The position numbers and the translations under genes were made by a program. The notes beneath the pieces are model-generated. The model was given only the letters and a program-made list of their open reading frames with translations, made no database searches and was not told the DNA's origin. From contig NZ_SMSJ01000008.1 in assembly GCF_004355005.1 (NCBI RefSeq), positions 62,001 to 126,000 on the forward strand: DNA of 64,000 nucleotides, in the 5' to 3' direction. How positions within the stretch are numbered: the first letter of the stretch is position 1; each line of letters begins with the position of its first letter. Positions 28,080 to 36,617 of the stretch are shown here, in pieces. Origin of the DNA: Dankookia rubra. Its GTDB lineage: Bacteria > Pseudomonadota > Alphaproteobacteria > Acetobacterales > Acetobacteraceae.

Positions 28080-30994
28080 GCCAGGGCCCGATCGAGAACG
28101 CGGACGCTGTGCAGCGCCTCCCGGCCCGACAGATCGGCGATCTGGTGGCGGCAGGAGGTGCCGTCGGCGACGACCAGGTGGTCGGCGGGGGCGGCACGGA
28201 CCGCCGGCAGCAGGGACAGCTCGGCCATGGCCTTCGAGACCTCGAGGTGCTCGGCCTCGTAGCCGAAGGCCCCGGCCATGCCGCAGCAGGAGGAGGTGAT
28301 GGGCGTCACCTTCAGCCCCGGAACCAGGGTCAGCATGGCGACCGCGGCGGGGAAGGCGCCGAAGCTCTTCTGGTGGCAATGGCCGTGAATACGCGCGGCG
28401 GCAGCGGCGATCGGCCTCAAGGCAAGCCGGGGCTTCTCCCGCGCCAGGAATTCCGACAGCAGCAGGGCGCGGTCGGCCAGCGCCCGGGCCGGCTCGCCCG
28501 GCAGCAGGGCGGGAAATTCGTCGCGCAGCGTCAGCAGGGAGGAGGGCTCGATGCCGATGACCGGGGAGGCGAAGGCCGAGAGCGCCGCGAGCGTCCGCCG
28601 CGCCTCGGCCCGCGCCTCCTCGACCAGCCCGGCGGCGAGCAGCGTGCGTCCCTCGTCGAGCGGCCGGCTGCCCCTGGCCGGGCGGGCCACGGTGACGCGG
28701 TAGCCGGCGGCGGCCAGCACGCGGGCGGCGGCGCGCAGGTTCTCCGGCTCGAAGTACCGGTTGAAGACATCGGGGAGGAGGATCACCTCGCCAGGCCGGC
28801 CGTCCGGCGCCGGCAACTCGGCATCATGGAAGGCGTCGCGGCGGAAGCGCGGCAGGGTGCGGCCGGCGGCGAAGCCGAGCAGGCGTTCGGACAGCCCGGC
28901 GAGGCCGGGGATGCCGTCCCGCGCATTCGCCAGGAAGGGGGCGAGGCTGGCGAAGGGCGCCCAGCGCGGCATCGTCGCGATCAGCCGGTCCTTGGCGCTG
29001 ATCCCATGCGTCCGGGCGCGCGCCGCCATCGCCTCGATCTTCATTTTCGCCATGTCGACGCCGGTCGGGCATTCGCGCTTGCAGCCCTTGCAGGAGACGC
29101 AGAGCTTGAGCGCCGCATGCACCTCGTCCGAGGCCAGCGCATCCGGGCCGAGCTGGCCGGTCAGGGCGAGGCGCAGCGTATTGGCGCGGCCGCGGGTCAG
29201 ATGCTGCTCGTCGCGCGTGGCGCGGTAGCTCGGGCACATCACGCCGGCGTCGAATTTCCGGCAGGTGCCGTTGTTGTTGCACATCTCGACCGCGCCGAGC
29301 AGGCCGCCTTGCGGCCCCGGCCAGGCCGACCAGTCGAGCGCGGGCGTCACCCTGGGATCGGCCGCATAGTCCGCGTGGTAGCGGAACAGGCTTCGGTCAT
29401 CCATCCGCGGCGGGCGGACGACGCGGCCGGGGTTCAGCAGCGCATGCGGGTCGAAGGCGTCCTTCACCGCCTCGAAAGCGCGGGCGATGCGGGGGCCGAA
29501 CATCGGCTCGTTGAACTCGGACCGCACGATGCCGTCGCCATGCTCGCCGCTGTGGCTGCCCTTGTATTCGCGTACCAGGGCGAAGCATTCCTCGGCGATC
29601 GCGCGCATCTTCCGCACGTCCCCGCCGTCCTTCATGTTCAGCACGGGGCGGACATGCAGGCAGCCGACGCTGGCATGGGCATACCAGGTGCCGCGGGTAG
29701 CGTGCTTGGCGAACACGTCGTTCAGCCGTTCGGTGTAGTCGGCGAGGTCGGGCAGGCCGACTGCGCAATCCTCGATGAAGGAGACCGGCTTCCCGTCGCC
29801 CTTCATGCTCATCATGATGTTGAGCCCGGCCTCGCGCACCTCGGCCACCGCGGCCTGGAAGCCGGGGTCGATGCAGCGGACCACGGCGCCGGGATAGCCG
29901 AGATCGGCCATCATCTCGTCCAGCGCATCCAGCCGCCGGGCGAGCGGGCCGTCCTCCTCGCCGTGGAATTCGACGATCAGCAGGCTGTCCGGCTCGCCCA
30001 TCACGATCCTGTCGATGGTGGCGCGATAGATCGGGATGGAGCGGCCGAGGTCGATCATGGTGCGGTCGACCAGCTCCACCGCCTCCGGGTCCAGCGTCAC
30101 CAGGTGCTGGGAGGCCGCCATGGCGGCGCGGAAGCTCGGGAACTGGCAGATGCCGAGCGCCTTGCGCGGCTTGATCGGCCAGAGCTTGAGATCAAGCGCG
30201 GCGGAGAAGGCCAGCGTCCCCTCCGAGCCCACCAGCAGCCGCGCTAGGCTGCCGCGGCCGGCGGCGCGCCCGGCGGGCGTCAGCGCATCGAGGTTGTAGC
30301 CGCCGACGCGGCGGAGCTGCTCGGGGAAGCGGGCGGCGATCTCCTCCGCCTCCCGCGCGCCCAGGGCACGCAGCCGCTGGATCAGGTCGGCGATGCCGGC
30401 CGGCACATCGGCGCCGAGGTTGTCCGGCAGCTCGCCGAAGCGGAAGCGGGAGCCATCGGCCAGCAGCGCGTCGATGCCCAGCACGTTGTCGGCCATCAGC
30501 CCGTAGCGGATCGACTTGCTGCCGCAGGAGTTATTGCCCGCCATGCCGCCGATGGTGCAGCGCGCCCAGGTCGAGGGATCGACCGGGAAGAACAGGCCGT
30601 GCCGCTTCAGTTGGTCGTTCAGCGCGCCGAGCGCGATGCCGGGCTGCACCGTCGCGGTGCGCGCCGCCGGATCGACCGAGACGACATCCCGCAGGTGCTT
30701 GGTGCAGTCGATCACCAGCGCGCGGTTCACCGTCTGGCCGCATTGGCTCGTCCCGCCGCCGCGCGGCAGGACCGGGATGCCCTCCTCCCGGCAGAGCGAC
30801 ATCGCGGCTTCCACGTCGGCGATGCTGCGGGGGACCAGAACGCCGATCGGCTCGACCTGGTAGATGCTGGCATCCGTCGCGTAGCGGCCGCGGTCGGCGG
30901 CGGTCCAGAGCACCTCGCCCTCGGTCTCGCGGCGGAGGCGGTCGGCGATGCGGCTGTCGCCGATGCGGTCCTTCCCGGGCGTCACGGCGTTCAT
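28076..30994 (-). CDS. FAD-linked oxidase/Fe-S dehydrogenase fusion (YdiJ-like D-2-hydroxyacid dehydrogenase)
   Basis: The 972-aa cytoplasmic flavoprotein has a PCMH-type FAD domain (LPRGGGTSQCGQTVN, NNSCGSKSIRYG), then a FAD-oxidase C-terminal domain (about 290-560). It also has a ferredoxin-like centre (CVSCKGCKRECPTG) and a cysteine-rich CCG region (HGHCHQKSFG, SSCCGMAGAFGYE). The closest known architecture is E. coli YdiJ (about 1,018 aa), a D-2-hydroxyglutarate dehydrogenase; D-lactate or glycolate are alternatives. It starts divergently from serine-glyoxylate aminotransferase and is coupled to DUF924. Confidence 0.88.
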   Translation of the reverse strand: MNAVTPGKDRIGDSRIADRLRRETEGEVLWTAADRGRYATDASIYQVEPIGVLVPRSIADVEAAMSLCREEGIPVLPRGGGTSQCGQTVNRALVIDCTKHLRDVVSVDPAARTATVQPGIALGALNDQLKRHGLFFPVDPSTWARCTIGGMAGNNSCGSKSIRYGLMADNVLGIDALLADGSRFRFGELPDNLGADVPAGIADLIQRLRALGAREAEEIAARFPEQLRRVGGYNLDALTPAGRAAGRGSLARLLVGSEGTLAFSAALDLKLWPIKPRKALGICQFPSFRAAMAASQHLVTLDPEAVELVDRTMIDLGRSIPIYRATIDRIVMGEPDSLLIVEFHGEEDGPLARRLDALDEMMADLGYPGAVVRCIDPGFQAAVAEVREAGLNIMMSMKGDGKPVSFIEDCAVGLPDLADYTERLNDVFAKHATRGTWYAHASVGCLHVRPVLNMKDGGDVRKMRAIAEECFALVREYKGSHSGEHGDGIVRSEFNEPMFGPRIARAFEAVKDAFDPHALLNPGRVVRPPRMDDRSLFRYHADYAADPRVTPALDWSAWPGPQGGLLGAVEMCNNNGTCRKFDAGVMCPSYRATRDEQHLTRGRANTLRLALTGQLGPDALASDEVHAALKLCVSCKGCKRECPTGVDMAKMKIEAMAARARTHGISAKDRLIATMPRWAPFASLAPFLANARDGIPGLAGLSERLLGFAAGRTLPRFRRDAFHDAELPAPDGRPGEVILLPDVFNRYFEPENLRAAARVLAAAGYRVTVARPARGSRPLDEGRTLLAAGLVEEARAEARRTLAALSAFASPVIGIEPSSLLTLRDEFPALLPGEPARALADRALLLSEFLAREKPRLALRPIAAAAARIHGHCHQKSFGAFPAAVAMLTLVPGLKVTPITSSCCGMAGAFGYEAEHLEVSKAMAELSLLPAVRAAPADHLVVADGTSCRHQIADLSGREALHSVRVLDRALA

Positions 30995-31064
30995 GCGGTT
31001 CCTGGGCCCCGTGTCCAATCGTTCTCGGCTGTCATGTAGGGCGGCCTGGGGCATCTGTCCGATC

Positions 31065-31070
31065 TATAAT
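31065..31070 (+). promoter_or_regulatory. perfect -10 box upstream of sgaA
   Basis: TATAAT occurs in the 159-bp gap between the divergent dehydrogenase and aminotransferase genes, 84 bp before the sgaA ATG. No good -35 hexamer was found at the usual distance, so a partner activator or chance match is possible. Confidence 0.35.
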
Positions 31071-31153
31071 GCTCATCAATCCAAGAAGGGCTTCTCATTG
31101 GCGCCCAGGCATGGATCGGCGCCATAAGGCCGCCGACGAAGGGGAGAGCATCC

Positions 31154-32338
31154 ATGGCCTATTTCCAGTCCAAGCCGACCTCCGGCCGGCACTTCCTGCA
31201 GATACCGGGGCCGTCCAATACGCCCGACCGCGTGCTGCGGGCGATGGACTACCCGACCATGGATCATCGCGGGCCGGATTTCGGCCGCTTCGGCAAGCAG
31301 TTGCTGGAAAAGCTCCGCGGCGTCTTCAAGACCAGCCAGCCGGTCGTGGTCTTCCCGGCCTCCGGCACCGGCGCCTGGGAAGCGGCGCTGGCCAATACGC
31401 TGTCGCCGGGCGACCGCGTGCTGATGTGCGAGACCGGCTGGTTCGCCCACCTCTGGCAGGAACTCGCGGGGAAGCTCGGCCTCAAGCCCGAGCTGATCGA
31501 GACCGACTGGCGCCGCGGCGCCGATGTCGCGGCGATCGAGGCGGCGCTGCGCGAGGACAAGGCGCATGGCATCAAGGCGGTCTGCGTGGTGCACAACGAG
31601 ACCAGCACCGGCGCCACCTCCCGCATCGCCGCGGTCCGGAAGGCGATCGACGCCGCCGGCCATCCGGCGCTTCTGCTGGTCGATACCATCAGCGGCCTCG
31701 CCTCGATCGACTACCGGCACGACGAATGGGGCGTCGACGTCACCATCGCCGGCAGCCAGAAGGGGCTGATGCTGCCGCCCGGCCTGTCCTTCAACGCCAT
31801 CTCGCAAAAGGCCCTGAAGGCGGCGGAGGGCGCCGGGATCCCGCGCAGCTACTGGGACTGGCGGCCGATGCTGGCGGCGAACGCGCAGGGCTTCTTCCCC
31901 TCCACCCCGGCGACCAACCTGCTCTACGGGCTGGATGCGGCCATCGACATGCTGATGGAGGAAGGCCTCGACAACGTCTTCGCCCGGCATGACCGCTTCG
32001 CCGAGGCGACCCGCCGCGCGGTGCGCGCCTGGGGACTCGAGGTCCAGGTCGAGGTGCCCGGCGAGTATTCCTCGGTGCTCACCGCGGTGCGACTGCCGGA
32101 GGGCCACAGCGCCAATGCGCTGCGGGCGACGATCCTCGAGAAGTTCAACATGAGCCTCGGCAACGGGCTCGGCCGGCTGAACGACCGGGTCTTCCGGATC
32201 GGCCATCTCGGCGATTTCGGTCCGCTGCAGCTGGTAGGCACGCTGGGCGGGGTGGAGATGGGCCTCGGCGCCGCCGGGGTGCCGCACAAGCCGGGCGGCG
32301 TGCAGGCGGCGATGGCCTATCTGAACGGCAACGCCTGA
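31154..32338 (+). CDS. sgaA: serine--glyoxylate aminotransferase
   Basis: The 394-aa class V PLP aminotransferase converts serine plus glyoxylate to hydroxypyruvate plus glycine. Typical stretches are HFLQIPGPSNTPDRVL, PTMDHRGPDF, VFPASGTGAWEAALANTL and GSQKGLMLPPGLSFN with the PLP Lys. It belongs to glyoxylate/C1 metabolism. It diverges from the 2-hydroxyacid dehydrogenase, which suggests both act around glyoxylate or related 2-oxoacids (inference). Confidence 0.93.
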   Translation: MAYFQSKPTSGRHFLQIPGPSNTPDRVLRAMDYPTMDHRGPDFGRFGKQLLEKLRGVFKTSQPVVVFPASGTGAWEAALANTLSPGDRVLMCETGWFAHLWQELAGKLGLKPELIETDWRRGADVAAIEAALREDKAHGIKAVCVVHNETSTGATSRIAAVRKAIDAAGHPALLLVDTISGLASIDYRHDEWGVDVTIAGSQKGLMLPPGLSFNAISQKALKAAEGAGIPRSYWDWRPMLAANAQGFFPSTPATNLLYGLDAAIDMLMEEGLDNVFARHDRFAEATRRAVRAWGLEVQVEVPGEYSSVLTAVRLPEGHSANALRATILEKFNMSLGNGLGRLNDRVFRIGHLGDFGPLQLVGTLGGVEMGLGAAGVPHKPGGVQAAMAYLNGNA

Positions 32339-32444
32339 CGCCTGCGGTCCAAGCGCAAGAAGATTTCACCTTCCTGCGCTCCCCTACGCCCGGACCCCCG
32401 CGGCTGCGGGCCGGTGCTTCGCCTGTCGAGGGTTAGCCTTCGAA

Positions 32445-32483
32445 CTCCGAAGTGGCATAATGATTAGGCTTGCCACTTTGGAG
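32445..32483. promoter_or_regulatory. 13-bp inverted repeat overlapping the nuclease start codon
   Basis: Arms at 32445-32457 and 32471-32483 pair over 13 bp, with one position forming only a G-U pair in RNA. The spacer is 13 nt and AT-rich (TAATGATTAGGCT). The right arm ends on the first base of the GTG start. A -10-like CATAAT lies within 32455-32460. It may be an operator or an mRNA hairpin controlling the nuclease gene. Confidence 0.55.
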
Positions 32484-33022
32484 TGTCCCGCTTGCGACGG
32501 CTGCCGGCCTTCACCCTCGCCCTGCTCGCCTCGCTGCATGTCCTGCCCGCGCTCGCGGCCAGTGAACTGACCGGCCAAGTCGTCGGCATCACCGACGGCG
32601 ACACCCTGACCCTCCTGACACCCGACCGGCGGCAGACCAGGGTGCGGCTGGCCGAGATCGACACCCCGGAACGCCGCCAGCCCTATGGCAGCCGGGCGCG
32701 GGAGGCACTGGCCGACCTGGCCTTCCAGCGCCGGGTCCGCGTGGTGGTCGAGGATACCGACCGCTATGGCCGCAGCGTCGGCCGGGTCTATGCCGGCGCC
32801 CGCGACGTGAATGCCGAGATGGTCCGTCGCGGCGCCGCCTGGGTCTATGATCGCTACAACCACGATTCCAGGCTGCCGGCGCTGGAGGCCGAGGCCCGTG
32901 CCGCCCGCCGCGGCCTCTGGGCGCTGCCTGAGGCGGAGCGGATGCCGCCCTGGGAATGGCGCCGCCGCGCCAAGGCGGAACGCGAGGTCGAGCCGGGGCC
33001 GCGCCGGGGCGCGCCCGGCTGA
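32483..33022 (+). CDS. secreted thermonuclease-family (SNase-like) protein
   Basis: The 179-aa protein has a signal peptide (LPAFTLALLASLHVLPALA) and an SNase OB fold with DGDTLTL, RVRLAEIDTPE, VEDTDRYGRSVGRVY and EMVRRGAAWVYDRY. The catalytic Arg/Glu/Arg pattern appears present. The GTG at 32483 lies in an inverted repeat; a TTG at 32492 is an alternative start. It is probably a periplasmic or extracellular nuclease for nutrient scavenging. Confidence 0.85.
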   Translation: MSRLRRLPAFTLALLASLHVLPALAASELTGQVVGITDGDTLTLLTPDRRQTRVRLAEIDTPERRQPYGSRAREALADLAFQRRVRVVVEDTDRYGRSVGRVYAGARDVNAEMVRRGAAWVYDRYNHDSRLPALEAEARAARRGLWALPEAERMPPWEWRRRAKAEREVEPGPRRGAPG

Positions 33023-33316
33023 GCCTCGGCGCAGGCCGGTGTGCCGCCCACCTGCGGCGCCGGCTTCGGGCGGGCGGATCGCATCGCCGGCGGCCGCTGG
33101 CTTCCCCGGCGGTGGAGCGCCGCGCGCCGCGGAATTGATCTGGCGCATTACCCGCCCCTGCGGCGTTGGCATGATGCCATCGTTGCGCACCCCCGCCGCG
33201 GCATGACGGGGGCAGGGGGCGCGGCGCTGTTCGGCAGGACCCATTCGCGGCGCGCCGACCGTGACGACGCAGTGCGCGGCGGCCCGCATCCGGCCGCCGC
33301 GGCAAGGGAGATGACT

Positions 33317-33955
33317 ATGGCCGAAATCGACCACATCGTGCTGGGCGCCCGGACGCTCGAGGAAGGCGCCGCCTTCGTCGAGCAGCATCTCGGCGTGAAG
33401 CCCCGCCCGGGCGGCAGGCATGAGGGTTTCGGCACCCACAACATGCTGCTCGGCCTCGGCAAGGGCACCTACCTGGAGATCATCGCTCCCGACCCCGAGC
33501 AGCCGGAGCCGGCGCATGCCCGGCTCTTCGACCTCGACGACCCGGCGACCAAGGTGATGCTGGAGGCCGAGCCGCGCCTGCTCGCCTGGGTGGCCCGCAC
33601 CCCGGTAATGGATGCGGTGGTCTCCCGGCTCGGCCACCGCGCCGGGGAAGTGCGGGAGATGAGCCGCGGCGACCTGCACTGGCGCATGGCCTTCCCGCCG
33701 CAGCGGCAGGACATGGACAACCTGATCCCGGCCCTGATCGAGTGGAAGGGGGAGGGTGCCTCCTTCCGCCTGCCCGACAGCCATGTCCGGCTTTTGCACC
33801 TCGAGGCCGAGCACCCCGAGGCCGATGCGGTCAGGGCGGCGCTGGCCGACCGCGGCCTCGACGAAGCGCTGAAGGTCCGCCGCAGCCCGCATGCCCGGCT
33901 GGTGGCCCGCCTGCGCCGGGCCGATGGGCAGGAGGTCACCCTCAGCAGCGGCTGA
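33317..33955 (+). CDS. glyoxalase-like (VOC superfamily) domain protein
   Basis: The 212-aa protein begins AEIDHIVLGARTLEEGAAFV and contains GFGTHNMLLGLGKGTYLEII, the usual first half of the Glyoxalase_3-like VOC family. The second half is more divergent. AAGGGAG lies 6 nt before this ATG but directly abuts the ATG at 33311, which decides the start. Enzyme activity is unknown. It is separated from the nuclease gene by about 290 bp in which no gene was seen. Confidence 0.82.
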   Translation: MAEIDHIVLGARTLEEGAAFVEQHLGVKPRPGGRHEGFGTHNMLLGLGKGTYLEIIAPDPEQPEPAHARLFDLDDPATKVMLEAEPRLLAWVARTPVMDAVVSRLGHRAGEVREMSRGDLHWRMAFPPQRQDMDNLIPALIEWKGEGASFRLPDSHVRLLHLEAEHPEADAVRAALADRGLDEALKVRRSPHARLVARLRRADGQEVTLSSG

Positions 33956-34079
33956 CGCTTCGAAATAGATAGTCTCGCCCGCCTTCAACCGGGCTTTGCG
34001 CCTGTGCTACACAGGTTCGGCACCGGCCGGCGGCGGATCGTCCGCCGGGACCAATGCTTAGGCGAGGCGCATGCGGGCA

Positions 34080-34679
34080 TTACCGCCGGGGCTGATACCG
34101 CCAGACACTGGCCGGCGGGAGGTTGAGCGGCGTCCAGGCCTCGCGCTTGGCGTGCAGCCCCAGCTTGCCATGGGGCAGCGGCGAGGTGATGCAGTAGGTG
34201 TAGAGCAGGAATCCCTTGCCGGGGGCCACTGCCTCGACTGCCGCCACGAAGCGCCGTTGCTGTTCCAGCGGCAGCAACACCAGTGGAATGCCGCAGATCG
34301 CGGTGCCGACCTTCCCATGCATCCGCTCCGGCAGGTCGCGCGCCAGCTCGAAGGCGTCGCCGCAGATCACGTTCACCCCCGGAAGGACCTCGCGCAGGTG
34401 CCCTGCCATCTCCGGCACGATTTCGATGACGGCCAGTTTCTCGGCCGGCACCCCGGCCGCGAGCAGGGCGCGGGAAACCACGCCTGTCCCGGCGCCGAGC
34501 TCCAGGACCACTTCGTCCGGCGCCCGCTCGACCAGCGCAGCGATGCGCCGGCACAGGCTGGAGGAGGATGGGATGACCGAGCCCATCTGCAGCGGGTTGG
34601 CGAGCCATCGCTTGAAGAAAAGCGCGGCATTCGTCACCTGCCGCCGGTCGGCGACCCCATCCGCCGTCAATCCCGACAT
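34080..34679 (-). CDS. class I SAM-dependent methyltransferase, phospholipid N-methyltransferase (PmtA) type
   Basis: The 199-aa protein has VLELGAGTGVVSRALL as the SAM motif, preceded by FFKRWLANPLQMGSVIPSS, which is characteristic of the Rhodobacter PmtA group that methylates phosphatidylethanolamine. It probably acts at the inner membrane surface. It converges with the VOC gene and diverges from pleD. The exact lipid substrate and number of methylations are inferred. Confidence 0.83.
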   Translation of the reverse strand: MSGLTADGVADRRQVTNAALFFKRWLANPLQMGSVIPSSSSLCRRIAALVERAPDEVVLELGAGTGVVSRALLAAGVPAEKLAVIEIVPEMAGHLREVLPGVNVICGDAFELARDLPERMHGKVGTAICGIPLVLLPLEQQRRFVAAVEAVAPGKGFLLYTYCITSPLPHGKLGLHAKREAWTPLNLPPASVWRYQPRR

Positions 34680-34810
34680 CCCGTATTCCCTTCTCGCCCC
34701 GAGGCCGGTCCTTCCCGGCCGGCCGCTTCCATAATGTCGACGCCAAAGGCAGCGAAGGCCCTGGGCGGTTACAGGTCGACCCGCGGTGGCGGATTTCACG
34801 GTGCGGTCAT

Positions 34811-36199
34811 ATGACAGCGCGCATCTTGGTGGTCGACGACATCCCGGCCAACCTCCGCCTCCTCGAAGCGAAACTTCTTGCCGAATACTACGAGGTCGCG
34901 CTCGCCTCGAGCGGGCCGGAGGCCCTGGCCATGGCCGCCCGCTGGGCGCCTGACGTCATCTTGCTCGACGTCATGATGCCGGGGATGGACGGCTACGAGG
35001 TCTGCCGCAGGCTGAAGTCGCAGGATGCGACGGCGCATCTGCCCGTCGTGATGGTCACCGCATTGATCGACCAGGCCGAACGCGTCCGCGGCCTTGAGGC
35101 CGGGGCCGACGACTTCCTGTCGAAGCCGGTCGACGACGCGACCATGTTTGCCCGGCTACGGGCCCTGCTCCGGGTCAAGCAGGTGTTGGATGCCTGGCGG
35201 CAGCGCACCGACACCGCCCGCCAGCTCGGCATCGAGCCGCCGCCCGAACCCCGCGCCGGCATCGAGGGTGCCAAGGCCCTGGTCCTGTCCGAGATGCCGG
35301 GCGAGTGCCGCCAGATCGCCGAGGCCCTCGCGGCCGATGGGGTCGAGGTGCACCAGTCCGGCCGCTCGGACGAGGCGCGGCGGGCACTGCTGGAGGGGAA
35401 TTTCGACCTTGCGGTGCTCTGCCTGCCGCCCGAGGGCGGCGACGTGCTCCGCCTCGCCTCCCGCCTGCGGGCCGAGGCGGCGACCCGCGACCTGCCGGTG
35501 CTGCTGACCGCCGATCCCAGCCAGCGCGGCCTGGTGCTGCGCGGCTTCGACCTCGGCGCCAACGACCACGTGCTGCGGCCGATCGACGCCAACGAGCTGC
35601 GCGCCCGGGCGCGCAACCAGGTGCGCCGCAAATGGTACCAGGAGCGGCTGCGCAACGACCTCGACCGCTCGCTCGAACTGGCGGTGACCGACCCGCTGAC
35701 CGGGCTGCGCAACCGCCGCTATGTCCGCCGCCACCTGGACGGCGTGCTGCGCGGCTCGGACGCCGCGGTCATGCTGCTGGACGTCGACCGGTTCAAGGCG
35801 ATCAACGACACCTACGGCCATGCCGCCGGGGATGCCGCGCTGAGGGAGGTGGCCGAGCGGCTGAAGTTGCACCTGCGCGCCGCCGACGTGCTGGCGCGCT
35901 ACGGCGGTGAGGAGTTCATGGTGGTGCTGGCCGGCGCGCCGACCGACTATGCGGCCATGGTCGCCGACCGGCTGCGCGGGGCTCTGAGCAACGACCCGAT
36001 CTCGGTCGGGCCGGCGCTGCTGCCGATCACCATCAGCATAGGCCTGGCGATCGCCCCGGCGGGCTGTTCCGTCTCCGGCGCCATCGCCGCGTCGGATGCG
36101 GCGCTGTATCGCGCCAAGGCGGCCGGGCGGAACCGGGTGGAGACGGCGGTGCCGGAGGACTTCATCGCCGCGCCGCCGGACCAGGCGACCGAAGGCTGA
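34811..36199 (+). CDS. pleD: response regulator diguanylate cyclase (REC-REC-GGDEF)
   Basis: The 462-aa protein has a first receiver domain with acceptor Asp in DVILLDVMMPG and Lys in FLSKPVDD. The second receiver (about 150-275) lacks the acceptor Asp (AVLCLPPEGG), as expected of a dimerisation pseudo-receiver. The cyclase domain (about 295-445) has the active GGEEF signature, and RAAD five residues before it is the product-inhibition I-site. This is the PleD architecture. Its position next to rpmG is conserved in alphaproteobacteria; the divK gene that often precedes it is absent. Confidence 0.93.
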   Translation: MTARILVVDDIPANLRLLEAKLLAEYYEVALASSGPEALAMAARWAPDVILLDVMMPGMDGYEVCRRLKSQDATAHLPVVMVTALIDQAERVRGLEAGADDFLSKPVDDATMFARLRALLRVKQVLDAWRQRTDTARQLGIEPPPEPRAGIEGAKALVLSEMPGECRQIAEALAADGVEVHQSGRSDEARRALLEGNFDLAVLCLPPEGGDVLRLASRLRAEAATRDLPVLLTADPSQRGLVLRGFDLGANDHVLRPIDANELRARARNQVRRKWYQERLRNDLDRSLELAVTDPLTGLRNRRYVRRHLDGVLRGSDAAVMLLDVDRFKAINDTYGHAAGDAALREVAERLKLHLRAADVLARYGGEEFMVVLAGAPTDYAAMVADRLRGALSNDPISVGPALLPITISIGLAIAPAGCSVSGAIAASDAALYRAKAAGRNRVETAVPEDFIAAPPDQATEG

Positions 36200-36321
36200 A
36201 CGAAGCCGGGGAGAAGCCATTCTCCGCGAATCGCTCGTTCATTTCTGTGGCTCGCCGCCCGCTGCACCACGCAAAAAAGCGGCCGGGTTGCCCCGTCCGC
36301 TTCCCGGCTCCGGCAGGCAAT

Positions 36322-36339
36322 GCGGCGCTGTCGCGCCGC
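36322..36339. terminator. hairpin between convergent pleD and rpmG
   Basis: A perfect 7-bp GC stem (36322-36328 with 36333-36339, 4-nt loop) lies 5 nt past the rpmG stop and 122 nt past pleD. It is well placed to end both transcripts, although T tracts are weak. Confidence 0.5.
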
Positions 36340-36344
36340 GGGCC

Positions 36345-36512
36345 TTACTTGATCTTGGCTTCGCGGAACACGACGTGCTTGCGCACGACCGGGTCGTACT
36401 TGTTCATCTCGAGCTTGCCGGTGGTGTTCCGGACGTTCTTCTTGGTCACGTAGAAGAAGCCGGTCTCGGCGCTGCTGACGAGCTTGATCTGGATGGTGTT
36501 CGACTTGGCCAT
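36345..36512 (-). CDS. rpmG: 50S ribosomal protein L33
   Basis: The 55-aa ribosomal protein begins [18 protein letters not shown] and contains [22 protein letters not shown] and REAKIK. This is the Cys-free form of L33 that needs no zinc. It ends the conserved dprA-topA-rnr run on the minus strand and converges with pleD. Confidence 0.97.
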   Translation of the reverse strand: MAKSNTIQIKLVSSAETGFFYVTKKNVRNTTGKLEMNKYDPVVRKHVVFREAKIK

Positions 36513-36617
36513 AATGAAGCCTTCGCGTGTTTGGTCTGCCGGGCTGGCGGAAGGGCGCGGACAGTAACGCCCGGGGCGGCGGCGTCAAGGGTGAAGGCGC
36601 CTGCGGAGGCTGCCGCG

